DNA of 43,670 bases, taken from assembly GCA_947454735.1 (NCBI GenBank), contig CANGLK010000009.1, forward strand, positions 1 through 43,670. Direction: 5' to 3'. The stretch is from Candidatus Nanopelagicaceae bacterium. Lineage in GTDB: Bacteria; Actinomycetota; Actinomycetes; Nanopelagicales; Nanopelagicaceae. The position numbers and the translations under genes were made by a program. Under the pieces are notes generated by a model. The model saw only the letters and a list, made by a program, of their open reading frames with translations. It ran no database searches and had not been told where the DNA came from. Each line of letters opens with the position of its first letter. The first letter of the stretch is position 1. Below are positions 21,921 to 30,959 of this stretch, piece by piece.

Positions 21921-22397
21921 ATGTTTCGAAGGGTTTCTCTGGTTCTAGCAATAGCTATTGCCCTGCCTTCCTCTGCTCAGGCCGCTACATCTTCATTAAG
22001 CGGCAATGGAGCATCGATCACAATCGCTCAAAAGGTGCTTGCTAACAATGCAAAGGTCGTTGTGACCGGCAAAAACTTTGATGAAACTGTCGGCATCTAT
22101 CTTGCATTCTGCGTCGTGCCGAAATCTGGACAGGCTCCAACTCCATGTGGCGGAGGTGTCAACAAATCTGGCACAGGTGAGGCCTCTTATTGGATCTCAT
22201 CAAATCCACCTCCCTACGGAATTGGTTTAGCTATTCCCTTCACAGCAGGTGGTCGATTCTCTGAAGTTGTTCAAGTTACACGCAAGATTGGAAAGTTTGA
22301 TTGCAAGAAAGTGAAATGTGCAATCACAGTGAGGTCAGATCATCTCCACGAAGGCGATCGAAGTCACGATATTTTTATTCCGATAACAATCAAGTAG
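21921..22397 (+). CDS. Secreted neocarzinostatin-like domain protein, heme-locus paralogue 1
   Basis: 158 aa. Signal peptide 1-21 (MFRRVSLVLAIAIALPSSAQA), then one beta-sandwich domain. The layout resembles the neocarzinostatin family: VVVTGKNFDETVGIYLAFC, a second Cys in PTPCGGG, then a Cys pair in FDCKKVKCAITVRSDH close to the C-terminus. The two pairs fit two disulphides. It shares its pattern with the next gene product (Cys-Val-x-Pro, Pro-x-x-Cys, Asp-Cys-x-x-Val-x-Cys, Arg-x-Asp-His, and a final Phe-x-Pro-Ile), so the two are paralogues. It is divergent from the heme-type importer and shares its control region; extracellular heme or ligand capture is an inference. Ligand unknown. Confidence 0.68.
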   Translation: MFRRVSLVLAIAIALPSSAQAATSSLSGNGASITIAQKVLANNAKVVVTGKNFDETVGIYLAFCVVPKSGQAPTPCGGGVNKSGTGEASYWISSNPPPYGIGLAIPFTAGGRFSEVVQVTRKIGKFDCKKVKCAITVRSDHLHEGDRSHDIFIPITIK

Positions 22398-22421
22398 TTC
22401 TATATCACCGAGCAAAGGAAA

Positions 22422-23387
22422 ATGATGAAAAGACGTTCAGCGATTACTGCAGTAGTTATTGCGCTTTCTTCACTTGTCTTCACCACGCAGGCGCAGGCAG
22501 AAACTTTCGGATGGGCAAGTAGCCCACTGACAAACCTTGACTCCGCAGGTGCCACAGTCAATGGTGGCTTCACTAAATTTCCAACACAGGCAGGCATGTA
22601 TATCCAAGAGTGCGTTGCACCTGTAGGTACAGCGCGACCAACAACATGTAGCGATACTTTGCAGGTCTGGGTCACAGCTGCTGGAGGTCAAGGTTCAATC
22701 AGCTCAACCGGTGGAATCGCAGTGAAAGTTGCAGGCACAATCGTAGGTAAGGGCGTCTCAGTTGATTGCACCATGGTGCAGTGTGGCCTCTTCTTCCGTC
22801 TCGATCACACAGCTCCAACTGACTTCTCAGAAGATAAGTTCTTCCCTATCTCATTTAAGTCAGGAGCTGCGGCGCCAGTGCTCGCTGCTGATGAAATTAC
22901 TGTGACTCTTAACGGGACACCTTTGGTAAGAAATGTTCCCAGCAATCTCCCCTACCGCGCAGATGCAAAGATCGTAGCAACTGCAAAATCAGGAGCGGCA
23001 GTCTCTCTCACCTCTCTCACTCCAGATTGCACAATTGACAATGGAGTCTTCACTGCACTTAAAGGTTCTGGCCAGTGCGCCCTTGCGTACTCAACTACAG
23101 CATCTTCAACCACCGCGGCGGCTTCAGGAAACTTTCCATTCCTCCTGGTTCCTGGCGTTCAGAAGATTGCTCTGAAATCCCTCTCTATTGCAAAGGGAAA
23201 GACAAAAGCGCTTCCTGCGGCAACAAACTTCGGTAGCGATATCTCATATAAATCCAACTCTAAGAATTGCAAGGTTGAGCTCAATATCGTTCAAGTAAAT
23301 GGCGCTTGCACTCTCACAGCAACAGCTGCAGCAAAGGTAGATATGTGGGGTGCTCTCAAGAGCACGTTAAAGGTAACGATTAAATAA
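22422..23387 (+). CDS. Secreted two-part protein, heme-locus paralogue 2
   Basis: 321 aa. Signal peptide 1-26 (ending TQAQA). The N-terminal domain (about 27-150) repeats the pattern of the previous gene: GMYIQECVAPVGTARPTTC, VDCTMVQCGLFFRLDH, DFSEDKFFPISF. The C-terminal part (about 155-321) looks like two short Ig-like or beta-rich repeats with Cys pairs (LTPDCTIDNG with GSGQCALAY; SKNCKVEL with NGACTLTA). There is no sorting signal or anchor. AAAGGA precedes the start, and ATG 22422 or 22425 could be used. It starts 24 nt after the first paralogue and is probably co-transcribed. Confidence 0.66.
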   Translation: MMKRRSAITAVVIALSSLVFTTQAQAETFGWASSPLTNLDSAGATVNGGFTKFPTQAGMYIQECVAPVGTARPTTCSDTLQVWVTAAGGQGSISSTGGIAVKVAGTIVGKGVSVDCTMVQCGLFFRLDHTAPTDFSEDKFFPISFKSGAAAPVLAADEITVTLNGTPLVRNVPSNLPYRADAKIVATAKSGAAVSLTSLTPDCTIDNGVFTALKGSGQCALAYSTTASSTTAAASGNFPFLLVPGVQKIALKSLSIAKGKTKALPAATNFGSDISYKSNSKNCKVELNIVQVNGACTLTATAAAKVDMWGALKSTLKVTIK

Positions 23388-23388
23388 A

Positions 23389-23973
23389 TTAGTGGGCGAG
23401 AGTTTTTAGGCCGGCGATGCAGAAATTGGTGGTAGAAGAAATTACCTTCTCTGCATCGTCGCCACTTTCGATGCTTCTCGATGCTTTATCAGTCACGCTT
23501 TGAATCATAGATAATGCGAAATCAGTCTCACTTATCCCTACCTCTATAAGCTTGCCTCTCAATGGCGCAAGGAGAGCTCTATGGGCGTGGCCAATTTCAG
23601 CGCTACGGTTGCTTGGCAGATGGATCGCATTGAGAGCCTTCGCTAATAAATGTCGCCCATCGGCAATGTATTGAAGTGATGCTTCAATCCATTTTTCAAT
23701 CGCCTGTACCGGCAACTCTTCACCATTTGTCGCCTCTTCAAGAGTCTTTGTGAAGTTGTTTAGCTCATCAATAACTAAATCTGCGACCAAATCTGCACTG
23801 CTAGCAAAGTATTCATAGACAGATGTTCGAGAGAGCCCGGCACGTGTTGCCACTGCCGCAACTGTAATTGCCTCTCCCCCAGATTCAAGGGCAATTGTTG
23901 CTGCGGCTTCGATCAGCTGACCACGTCGCCAATCACGGTGATCTGCAAGTGTCGAGGTCTTGATGCGCGGCAT
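23389..23973 (-). CDS. TetR-family transcriptional regulator
   Basis: 194 aa. The N-terminal TetR helix-turn-helix is clear (about 12-60): AATIALESGGEAITVAAVA, then TRAGLSRTSVYEYFASSADL. The C-terminal ligand-binding part is all-helical and not specific to a subgroup. It begins 4 nt after dinG stops on the same strand and ends 1 nt from the stop of the convergent secreted-protein gene. Its target is not evident; the heme locus on its far side or dinG itself are possible. Start ATG at 23973 follows the dinG stop closely, suggesting coupled translation. Confidence 0.85.
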   Translation of the reverse strand: MPRIKTSTLADHRDWRRGQLIEAAATIALESGGEAITVAAVATRAGLSRTSVYEYFASSADLVADLVIDELNNFTKTLEEATNGEELPVQAIEKWIEASLQYIADGRHLLAKALNAIHLPSNRSAEIGHAHRALLAPLRGKLIEVGISETDFALSMIQSVTDKASRSIESGDDAEKVISSTTNFCIAGLKTLAH

Positions 23974-23977
23974 AACT

Positions 23978-25984
23978 TTATTCTTCCATGGACTTGGCTA
24001 GTCGGCTCAGTGAATCCCGCACCACCTGCTTATCGTTTGTCCGCCAGAGTGGTGGCATTGAGTTAAGAAGAACGCTTCCATAACGCTTGGTCACAATGCG
24101 CGAATCCATAATTGCCACAACACCGCGATCATCGATACTGCGAATCAAGCGACCAGCACCTTGTGCCAATAAGAGCGCAGCGCGCGGGACAGAGACCTGC
24201 ATAAATCCACTTCCACCTGCATTATCAGCCAGGGCCGAACGTGCAGCCAAGACTGGCTCATCAGGACGTGGGAAAGGTAAGCGATCAATGACTACGAGGA
24301 TGCATGAATTTCCAGGAACATCGACTCCCTGCCATAGAGACATAGTTCCGAGAAGAACTGATGTCTCATCCTTTGCAAAGCGCTCAACAAGTGGTGCGAC
24401 TGCATCGCCACGTTTCTGCGTAATGATTGAGATTGGTCGCTCTTTCAGAACATTTCGTAGGTGAGCATCTGCCGCCTCGACTCCGCGCCATGAACTAAAG
24501 AGGGCCAAAGTGCGTCCTCCGGCAGCATCGATCAACTCTCCAAGTTCTTCTAATACCTGAGGTGATGTTCCATCACGAGTCGGTTCAGGAAGATGCTTCG
24601 GAAGATAGAGCATTCCTTGATTGGCGAAATCAAATGGCGAACCAACATCTAAGAACTGCACATTTCCTGGATCAATCTCATCATCGGCAACCTCTTGATC
24701 TGCCTCATTGCCCACGACGAATCCAATGCTCTTGGCCATGGCATCGAAACCGTTTCCAACGGTGAGCGTTGCAGATGTAGCGATCACAGGGCTCTGCGTC
24801 AGCAAATTGCTGCGCAAGACATGCGAGACCGAAAGCGGTGCTAAGTGAAGCGTTGAAAATATTGGCTCATACCAGAGCACATGTGTATCGCCCATCTTGA
24901 GCAACTTTCCAGCTGTCGTTGCAATCTCTTGCACCGCGCCCTTAACGCGTGCGCGTTCTGCAAGTGCATCTGGTTCAAGTATCTCTTCATCCGATGCCAG
25001 TGACTGCACAAGTGAGGTCGCTGTCTCTTTCACCTTGCGGACCGGGTGCTCAAGAGACTGTGGAATCTCTTCTAGGCGTCCCTGCTTTGAGAAATCGCCC
25101 TTTACATCTTCACCGTAATCGGCCATCGCATCATGGAAAGAATCTGCTGCATTGGTAAAGGCATCCGATAACTTGCCGGACATATATTTACGAGCCATTG
25201 CAGCAGCGCGCTGAACTCGCGCCGAAGTTAACTCTTCAGTGACTGCTTGGGTGGTGCGATCCATAAATTCATGGGCCTCATCGAGGATGACTGCATCGCG
25301 CTCTGGCAGAATCGGATGGCTATCGACAATTTCGATTGCAAGAAGGGTGTGGTTTGTAACTACAACATCGGCATCTTGCGCCTTCGCCTTGGCTTTGGCT
25401 GCAAAGCATTGCGAGCCGTATGCGCAGGAATCTGCGCCAACACATTCGCGACCTGAGAGTGAGTTTGCAGCCCATACGCGCCGATCTACTTCAGGTGCAT
25501 CATCGCGATCTCCCGATACATCTTTACCCCGTGCCCATGCATGAAGTCTCTTCGCATCCTTTTCTAAGAAAGATGCCTCTAATAACAATTCGCCATCTGG
25601 GTCGGGCTCTTCGGAATTCATCTTTGCAAGGCATACGTAATTTCCGACGCCCTTATAAATTGCATAGGTAATTGGTCGTCCTAATTGCTTTTCAAGGGCA
25701 GGTACGACCGCTGGCAGGTCACGTTCTACCAATTGACGTTGAAGGGCAAGCGTTGCAGTTGCGACCAAGACTTTGCGGCCATGGACGAGGGCTGGAACGA
25801 GATAGGCGAGGGATTTACCGGTACCCGTGCCTGCTTGAACCATCAGGTGGTGGCGATCGGTGAGTGCGTTGGCAACAGCTTCTGCCATCTCAATCTGGCC
25901 ATCACGAGGCTTTCCACCGATTGCAGAGACGGCAGCATCGAGGGCTGCACGTACTTGGGCGGAAAGGTCACTCACACTGCGCAC
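23978..25984 (-). CDS. dinG: ATP-dependent helicase DinG (XPD-like, iron-sulfur)
   Basis: About 668 aa from GTG 25984. Superfamily 2 motifs: Walker A AGTGTGKSLAYL near residues 51-62, the DEAH box VILDEAHEF, and C-terminal motifs GTMSLWQGVDVPG and GAGRLIRSIDDRG. Four cysteines placed as in XPD/DinG (NYVCLAK, RECVGADSCAYGSQC) should hold a [4Fe-4S] cluster. It unwinds DNA 5' to 3' and acts on damaged or structured DNA. A longer frame to 26134 would run into the upstream EamA gene. GTG 25984 begins just after that gene stops (25995); GTG 25975 is an equally possible start. Confidence 0.9.
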   Translation of the reverse strand: MRSVSDLSAQVRAALDAAVSAIGGKPRDGQIEMAEAVANALTDRHHLMVQAGTGTGKSLAYLVPALVHGRKVLVATATLALQRQLVERDLPAVVPALEKQLGRPITYAIYKGVGNYVCLAKMNSEEPDPDGELLLEASFLEKDAKRLHAWARGKDVSGDRDDAPEVDRRVWAANSLSGRECVGADSCAYGSQCFAAKAKAKAQDADVVVTNHTLLAIEIVDSHPILPERDAVILDEAHEFMDRTTQAVTEELTSARVQRAAAMARKYMSGKLSDAFTNAADSFHDAMADYGEDVKGDFSKQGRLEEIPQSLEHPVRKVKETATSLVQSLASDEEILEPDALAERARVKGAVQEIATTAGKLLKMGDTHVLWYEPIFSTLHLAPLSVSHVLRSNLLTQSPVIATSATLTVGNGFDAMAKSIGFVVGNEADQEVADDEIDPGNVQFLDVGSPFDFANQGMLYLPKHLPEPTRDGTSPQVLEELGELIDAAGGRTLALFSSWRGVEAADAHLRNVLKERPISIITQKRGDAVAPLVERFAKDETSVLLGTMSLWQGVDVPGNSCILVVIDRLPFPRPDEPVLAARSALADNAGGSGFMQVSVPRAALLLAQGAGRLIRSIDDRGVVAIMDSRIVTKRYGSVLLNSMPPLWRTNDKQVVRDSLSRLAKSMEE

Positions 25985-25994
25985 TCTATCTTTC

Positions 25995-26873
25995 TCAGCG
26001 CGAAGATTCGCTCCTGACCACAAGGTAAACACCCATGAGAAGAATTGCGCCTGCGATGAGCTGAATTCCTCCGAGGCGTTGATCAAATGCAAAGTAACCA
26101 ACAACTCCGGCAACAAGTGGATTGACGAAGGCAAATGAGGTTAAGAGAGCTGGTGAGACTCTCCGTGAAATACCCAAGTAAGCCCAATACTGAGATGCAA
26201 GTGCTGCAACGAGGAAGATCATCGATGGATTAATGAAATCGCTCATCCCAGGTGCCGGTGTGTTACTGAAGGCGTGAACAATTGTTGTACCAATCGCCCC
26301 AATGAATACCTGTAAGAAGATAGCGAGAATGAGTGGGTAGCCAGTCTCATATTTGATCCATATCTCAGTTGCCGCAAACCAGGCGAAGGTTGAGATTAGT
26401 GCGCCGATAATTCCAGCAATCTGAACATCACCTTGCGGTGCGCCAATGAGAAATATGACTGCAATTGATGCAACTACAACTCCGGAGGTCGCAAGTGGAG
26501 ATGGTCGCTGCCCTTTTAATGCCAAGAAGATGATCGACATTGCAGGAAGAGTTGAGTAGATCAGCGCTGTAATTGCCCCCGGAACTCGTGAGCTCGACCA
26601 GGCAAGAGTCATGCTGCAGATTGGCGAGTAGAGAAGTGAAGAAATAACGATAGGAATTAATGACTTATCGAATCGAATTTCTCTGAGAGAGCGAGGGGCC
26701 ATCACGAGCACTGCGATGAGCAGGATGGTAGCTGCGCCCCAAGCTCGGATGAGAACGATATTGATTGGATTGATCGTCCCTGCTGCATGCGAGAGGAAGG
26801 GATAGATTCCACCGCCAACAAACCACATGACCGCAAGACCGAAGATGGTCGAGCGGCTCAAGCGGTTAGTCAT
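25995..26873 (-). CDS. EamA/DMT-superfamily transporter
   Basis: 292 aa with about ten membrane helices arranged as two EamA repeats (MWFVGGGIYPFLSHAAGTINP in the first, FAATEIWIKYETGYP opening the second). DMT transporters export or import small metabolites such as amino acids and their analogues; the substrate cannot be read from the sequence. It follows the reductase gene by 23 nt on the same strand and may be the last gene of the long catabolic operon, which would suit export of an end product or uptake of a related solute (inference). Confidence 0.8.
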   Translation of the reverse strand: MTNRLSRSTIFGLAVMWFVGGGIYPFLSHAAGTINPINIVLIRAWGAATILLIAVLVMAPRSLREIRFDKSLIPIVISSLLYSPICSMTLAWSSSRVPGAITALIYSTLPAMSIIFLALKGQRPSPLATSGVVVASIAVIFLIGAPQGDVQIAGIIGALISTFAWFAATEIWIKYETGYPLILAIFLQVFIGAIGTTIVHAFSNTPAPGMSDFINPSMIFLVAALASQYWAYLGISRRVSPALLTSFAFVNPLVAGVVGYFAFDQRLGGIQLIAGAILLMGVYLVVRSESSR

Positions 26874-26896
26874 GCTAATTAATTGTTAATTCAAGA

Positions 26897-27787
26897 CTAC
26901 TTGAAGCGAAGAGGTGTATTTGTATCGTCTTCGTACATCTTCGCAGGAATCATCTCACCGGCCTTATCGCCGTAACGGGCGCGTGCGCGACGATAGACAT
27001 TCTCGACAGTTGCACCAACTTCCATTGGAACTCCAACGGAGCGAGCGAGATCCCCGGCGAGGCGAAGATCCTTACACGCAAGAGCAACAGCAAATCCTTC
27101 GTCGTAATCGCCATCCTTGAGCATGCCTACGATGTCGCGCTCTAGGAGGATAGAGTTACATGGAGATCCGATCAAAGATTGACGAAGTACTTCAAGGTCC
27201 ACGCCTGCCTTGACTCCGAGAAGGAGTGCCTCTGTCGTTGCAACAAATGAGTTGAACCAAAGCATATTGAGAACGAGCTTTACCGCATAACCAGTTCCGC
27301 GTTCTCCGCAGTTAAAGAACTTTGCTGGATCTCCCATGATGTCAAAGAGTGGCTTGGCATAAGCAAAATCTTCGCCCGATCCACCAGCGAAGATCGACAT
27401 TGTTCCCTTATCTGCACCGACCGACATACCTGCAACAGGTGCATCGATAATGCGAACCGAGGAATCGAGAGCCTTCTCTACAGCCTTTGCTGTCTCTGGC
27501 ACTGAGGTAGACATATCAATCCACATTGAACCTGGCTTCATTGCAGCTGCAACGCCCCCAGCAATCATGCAACCTTCAATCGCCTGCGGTGTCGGAAGCA
27601 TTGTGATGAGGACATCTGCACCGGATACGCAATCGACGCCAGAAGTTGAACCCTTTGCCCCCGCTGCAATCGGCTTCTGCATGCTCTCTGTATTCAGGTC
27701 AAAGACAGTGATATCAATGCCAGCTAACGCCAGGTTGCGCGACATGCTTCCGCCCATACTGCCTGTTCCAATAAATGCGACCTTCAC
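26897..27787 (-). CDS. NAD(P)-dependent 3-hydroxyisobutyrate-dehydrogenase-family reductase
   Basis: 296 aa. N-terminal Rossmann fold GTGSMGGSMSRNLALAGIDI (residues 7-26), substrate-binding DAPVAGMSVGADKGTMS near 116-132, and the catalytic Lys in GTGYAVKLVLNML near 170. The family oxidises beta-hydroxy acids (3-hydroxyisobutyrate, tartronate semialdehyde in the reducing direction, and others). Start is GTG 27787 with AAGGAG 5 nt upstream. It lies 29 nt downstream of the aldehyde dehydrogenase gene on the same strand, so it should act on a hydroxy acid or semialdehyde in the same pathway (inference). Confidence 0.88.
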   Translation of the reverse strand: MKVAFIGTGSMGGSMSRNLALAGIDITVFDLNTESMQKPIAAGAKGSTSGVDCVSGADVLITMLPTPQAIEGCMIAGGVAAAMKPGSMWIDMSTSVPETAKAVEKALDSSVRIIDAPVAGMSVGADKGTMSIFAGGSGEDFAYAKPLFDIMGDPAKFFNCGERGTGYAVKLVLNMLWFNSFVATTEALLLGVKAGVDLEVLRQSLIGSPCNSILLERDIVGMLKDGDYDEGFAVALACKDLRLAGDLARSVGVPMEVGATVENVYRRARARYGDKAGEMIPAKMYEDDTNTPLRFK

Positions 27788-27816
27788 CTGTGCTCCTTAG
27801 GGTTGTTGTGAATGAA

Positions 27817-29307
27817 TTAAGAGAGATCAATCCAAGTTGTCTTCAGTGCGCTGTAATTCTCAAGTGCATGAAGCGACTTATCGCGACCAGCACCTGAACC
27901 ATTAAAGCCACCGAAAGGTGTGATGACATCAGATGCATCAAATGTATTGACCCATACCGTGCCTGCACGAAGTTTGCGGGCGAAGTTATGTGCGCGAGAG
28001 ATATTGCCCGACCAGACAGATGCGGCAAGTCCGTACTCAGTGCCATTTGCCTTTGCAAGTGCATCAGCCTCATCAGTTGCATCAACTGCGACGATTACTG
28101 GACCGAAAATCTCTTCTTGCGAGAGGACGGAGTCGTGCTTGACTCCATCAATCAGCGTTGGCTTAATCAGAGTGTCGCCGCCTTGTGGTTGTTCGCCACC
28201 ATAGATGAACTTCTCGCCGTTGGCACCGACTAGATCGAGGTAGTGATTAACGCGATCGCGCTGTTGCGTTGAGACGATAGGGCCCATATAGACACTCGGA
28301 TCTAGGCAATCTCCGACTGGGAAGGTATCTACAAATGCAGACATCTTCTCGAAGAGCTGTTCTTTAATCTTCTGACCTTGAACAATAACTCGCGATCCTG
28401 CATTACAAGTCTGTCCTGCGTTGTAATAGATACCCCATGCAAGAGTTGATGCACATGCATCGAGATCCTTTACATCATCAAGAACAACTTGTGGGCTCTT
28501 GCCACCGAGTTCGAGAGCGACCTGCTTCATATTTGACTCAGCTGCATACTGAAGCATCTTCCGTCCTGTTGGACCGCTTCCTGTGAATGCAAGCTTTGCA
28601 ACATCCATGTGACGAGCAAGTGCTTGACCTGCTTCTGGTCCAAGACCAGTGACAACGTTAAAGACACCGTTGGGCATTCCTGCCTCTGTCGCAAGTCGCG
28701 CAAGGAGAATTGCGGAGAGTGAAGATTGCTCAGCAGGCTTGAGTACAACGCTATTGCCCATAGCAACTGCTGGCGCAACCTTCCATGATGCGATGATTAT
28801 TGGATAGTTCCACGGAACGACTGCGCCGATAACTCCGAGTGGTTCGCGTGTAATCATGGCAAGTGCGTTGCGCGGAGCAGGTGCTATCTCATCGTAAGTC
28901 TTATCGATTGCTTCACCATACCACTGGACTGTTCGAGCGCAGCCCATAACATCAACGTTGAGAGAGTCAGAGATTGGCTTACCCACATCGAGAGTCTCAA
29001 GTAGCGCTAGCTCTTCTTGATGTTCGCGAATGAGATCTGCCCATTTGAGCATGATTGCTTTCTTATCGCGTGGATTCATCTCGCGCCATACGCCAGAATC
29101 AAATGCAGCTTTACCAGCTGCCACGGCACGATTGACATCTTCGGTATCGCCGGCAGCAATCTTTGCAATGACGCGTTGATCGCGCGGTGAGATATCATCG
29201 AAAGTCCTGCCTGATACAGAATCTACATATGCACCGTTGATGTACATACGAGCCTCTGGCTTAAGTTCGAGGGCACGCTTAACCCATGCATCTTTATCTA
29301 ACGCCAC
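27817..29307 (-). CDS. Aldehyde dehydrogenase, PuuC-like
   Basis: 496 aa from GTG 29307. Catalytic Cys in YYNAGQTCNAGSRV, general-base Glu in ALELGGKSPQ, and the NAD site FTGSGPTGRKM are all present. The C-terminus (VWVNTFDASDVITPFGGFNGSG and KSLHALENYSALKTTW) resembles gamma-glutamyl-gamma-aminobutyraldehyde and betaine-aldehyde dehydrogenases. A longer frame to 29358 exists, but the GTG at 29307 has AAGGAG 6 nt upstream and clears the previous gene's stop at 29318. In this operon it would oxidise an aldehyde derived from the imported solute, possibly an amino- or betaine-aldehyde; this is inference. Confidence 0.9.
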   Translation of the reverse strand: MALDKDAWVKRALELKPEARMYINGAYVDSVSGRTFDDISPRDQRVIAKIAAGDTEDVNRAVAAGKAAFDSGVWREMNPRDKKAIMLKWADLIREHQEELALLETLDVGKPISDSLNVDVMGCARTVQWYGEAIDKTYDEIAPAPRNALAMITREPLGVIGAVVPWNYPIIIASWKVAPAVAMGNSVVLKPAEQSSLSAILLARLATEAGMPNGVFNVVTGLGPEAGQALARHMDVAKLAFTGSGPTGRKMLQYAAESNMKQVALELGGKSPQVVLDDVKDLDACASTLAWGIYYNAGQTCNAGSRVIVQGQKIKEQLFEKMSAFVDTFPVGDCLDPSVYMGPIVSTQQRDRVNHYLDLVGANGEKFIYGGEQPQGGDTLIKPTLIDGVKHDSVLSQEEIFGPVIVAVDATDEADALAKANGTEYGLAASVWSGNISRAHNFARKLRAGTVWVNTFDASDVITPFGGFNGSGAGRDKSLHALENYSALKTTWIDLS

Positions 29308-29317
29308 AATGTACTCC

Positions 29318-30421
29318 TTACGCGACAGACTTTTTAAAGAGAGACCAGTTTGGCTCAATTCCTAGACCAGGTGCTGCTGGGACATGAAGAAGTCCATCAC
29401 TTCCGACGAGCATCGGCTCTGCCATCAGGAAGTCGCGACGCTCTGCCGTCCATGTCGGTGGATCAAATGGGAATTCAATAAATGGAGCACTTCCGATTCC
29501 TGCAGTCACCTGAAGGTTGGCAGCGAGACCGTACCCATTAGACCAGGTATGTGGCGTGAAGATATGGCCACGTGACTTTGCTAGCTCAGCAATCTGAATA
29601 GAGTGGTGCATACCTGCGGCGAGGACAACATCTGCCTGAATGACATCAAGGGCATCGTTCTCTACAAGTGTAAGAATTTCATGAATAGTACGGACCATCT
29701 CGCCGCCAGCAATACGGGTACCGCGACCACGAAGAGATTTAAGGCCTTCGATATCCTCCATGGGAAGTGGCTCTTCAATCCAGTAGACACCGTATTCAAC
29801 TGCAGCATCCACGAAGTTCATCGCTGTCTTACGATCAATTGATTTACGAGTATCACCTGGCATGCGCCATGCCTGATTGAGGTCGACCATAATTTCTAAA
29901 TCATTCCCGACCTCTTCGCGAATAAGCTTAAGAGTTTCGATTCCGAGGTCGAGCTGTGTCTGAGGTACGCGAATCTTCATCGCCTTATATCCGGCATCGC
30001 GAATAGCCCGTGCGCTCTGTGCTCGCTCTGGCGCTGTCATCACTGCACCAGTTGATGCGTATGCAGGAATTGATTTCTCAGCGCCACCAAAGAGTTGTGC
30101 AACTGTCTGGTTCTTCGCCTTGCCAATTGCATCCCAGATTGCAGCCTCTATCGGCCAGTATCGACCGGCGTGAAAAGTGATTGTCTCGAGAGTACGCACA
30201 TGCTCTTCGATATCAAAGAGATCCTTACCGATAAAGTACTTCTCGTATCCATCAAAACCGCCCATATCATCGCCTGCGCCATACCCGGTGACACCTCCAT
30301 CTGTTTCGATGATTGTGAGGGTCGCGCCAAATGTACGACGTGGAGTTGGGTCCCAGTTAGGACAAAATGGCGGATCGAGTTGTAGGGAGGTGCGTTCAAA
30401 GCGAACGTTAGTAATCTTCAA
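29318..30421 (-). CDS. Enolase-superfamily enzyme, mandelate racemase subgroup
   Basis: 367 aa. The capping domain (about 1-125) is followed by a (beta/alpha)7-beta barrel with the mandelate racemase residues in register: K149-x-R151, metal ligands D180, E216 and E241, the D264/H291 general acid-base dyad, and E316. Spacings D264-H291 (27) and E241-H291 (50) equal those of mandelate racemase. The usual second Lys of K-x-K is Arg here. Members racemise, epimerise or dehydrate carboxylates via an enolate. The start appears to be TTG 30421 (TTG AAG ATT ACT), with no good ribosome binding site. Context with a betaine-type importer makes a betaine epimerase or acid-sugar dehydratase possible; neither is shown. 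Confidence 0.85.
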   Translation of the reverse strand: MKITNVRFERTSLQLDPPFCPNWDPTPRRTFGATLTIIETDGGVTGYGAGDDMGGFDGYEKYFIGKDLFDIEEHVRTLETITFHAGRYWPIEAAIWDAIGKAKNQTVAQLFGGAEKSIPAYASTGAVMTAPERAQSARAIRDAGYKAMKIRVPQTQLDLGIETLKLIREEVGNDLEIMVDLNQAWRMPGDTRKSIDRKTAMNFVDAAVEYGVYWIEEPLPMEDIEGLKSLRGRGTRIAGGEMVRTIHEILTLVENDALDVIQADVVLAAGMHHSIQIAELAKSRGHIFTPHTWSNGYGLAANLQVTAGIGSAPFIEFPFDPPTWTAERRDFLMAEPMLVGSDGLLHVPAAPGLGIEPNWSLFKKSVA

Positions 30422-30451
30422 GGCGTACTCAAATCTATGTAGTAGTGGAAA

Positions 30452-30955
30452 TTACTTCTGGCGGAAGAATGGATTAGCAACGTTTTCAGATGCCTTAATG
30501 ACATCTGCTGCAGTGGGCCTTCCGTTCTTGCCATTGGTAAGAGCATCAATCATGGCTTGACGTTGATTTTGATAGACCTCTTCCTCGTCATTGGCGCTCG
30601 GGTTTAACCAAACAGCTGCAATGATCACGAGGTCATCGGTTGAATTAACATCGATAATTCCAGTGCGCAGGGCCTCTCCGACTCCTGCTGCAACACCTGC
30701 TTGAGCCGCTCCCCAAGTAAAGAGACCGTGTTGATCTCCCTCAACCGCTGCCTTATTTACAAAGAGCGTAGGAGGTGTAACTGCGACTCCGGGTTGGGCT
30801 ACGACCATATATGGCACGTGACCCGCGCGAGGAGTGGCAAGGGCTGTTGCCCATGCCACTCCAGCGGGCCCAGATCGGGCTCCGAGAATTGTGTTGGTGT
30901 GTGCCGCATTAGGGCCTGAACCCACAAAGCCTTCGCCGATCTGGATTTCAATCAT
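30452..30955 (-). CDS. fae: Formaldehyde-activating enzyme homologue
   Basis: 167 aa, the usual Fae length. Family features: GEGFVGSGPNAAHTNTILGARSGPAG with the conserved His19 at the position of the Fae catalytic His17, then GVAWATALATPRAGHVPYMVV, TLFVNKAAVEG near 62-72, and WGAAQAGVAAGVGEAL near 79-94. In methylotrophs Fae joins formaldehyde to tetrahydromethanopterin. Actinobacteria are not known to make that cofactor, so the role here may be a different acceptor, a formaldehyde trap, or another aldehyde. It lies 4 nt after the binding-protein gene stops, inside the betaine-type transport operon, so formaldehyde may arise from demethylation of the imported compound (inference). Confidence 0.85.
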   Translation of the reverse strand: MIEIQIGEGFVGSGPNAAHTNTILGARSGPAGVAWATALATPRAGHVPYMVVAQPGVAVTPPTLFVNKAAVEGDQHGLFTWGAAQAGVAAGVGEALRTGIIDVNSTDDLVIIAAVWLNPSANDEEEVYQNQRQAMIDALTNGKNGRPTAADVIKASENVANPFFRQK

Positions 30956-30959
30956 CTTA

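Noticed and set aside
21921-23387. Identification of the secreted pair as HtaA-domain proteins
   Set aside because: The expected HtaA sequence pattern was not seen; the Cys layout fits a neocarzinostatin-like fold better.
25984-26134. Longer N-terminus of DinG starting at 26134
   Set aside because: It would overlap the upstream EamA gene by about 140 bp and shows no family similarity before the GTG starts.
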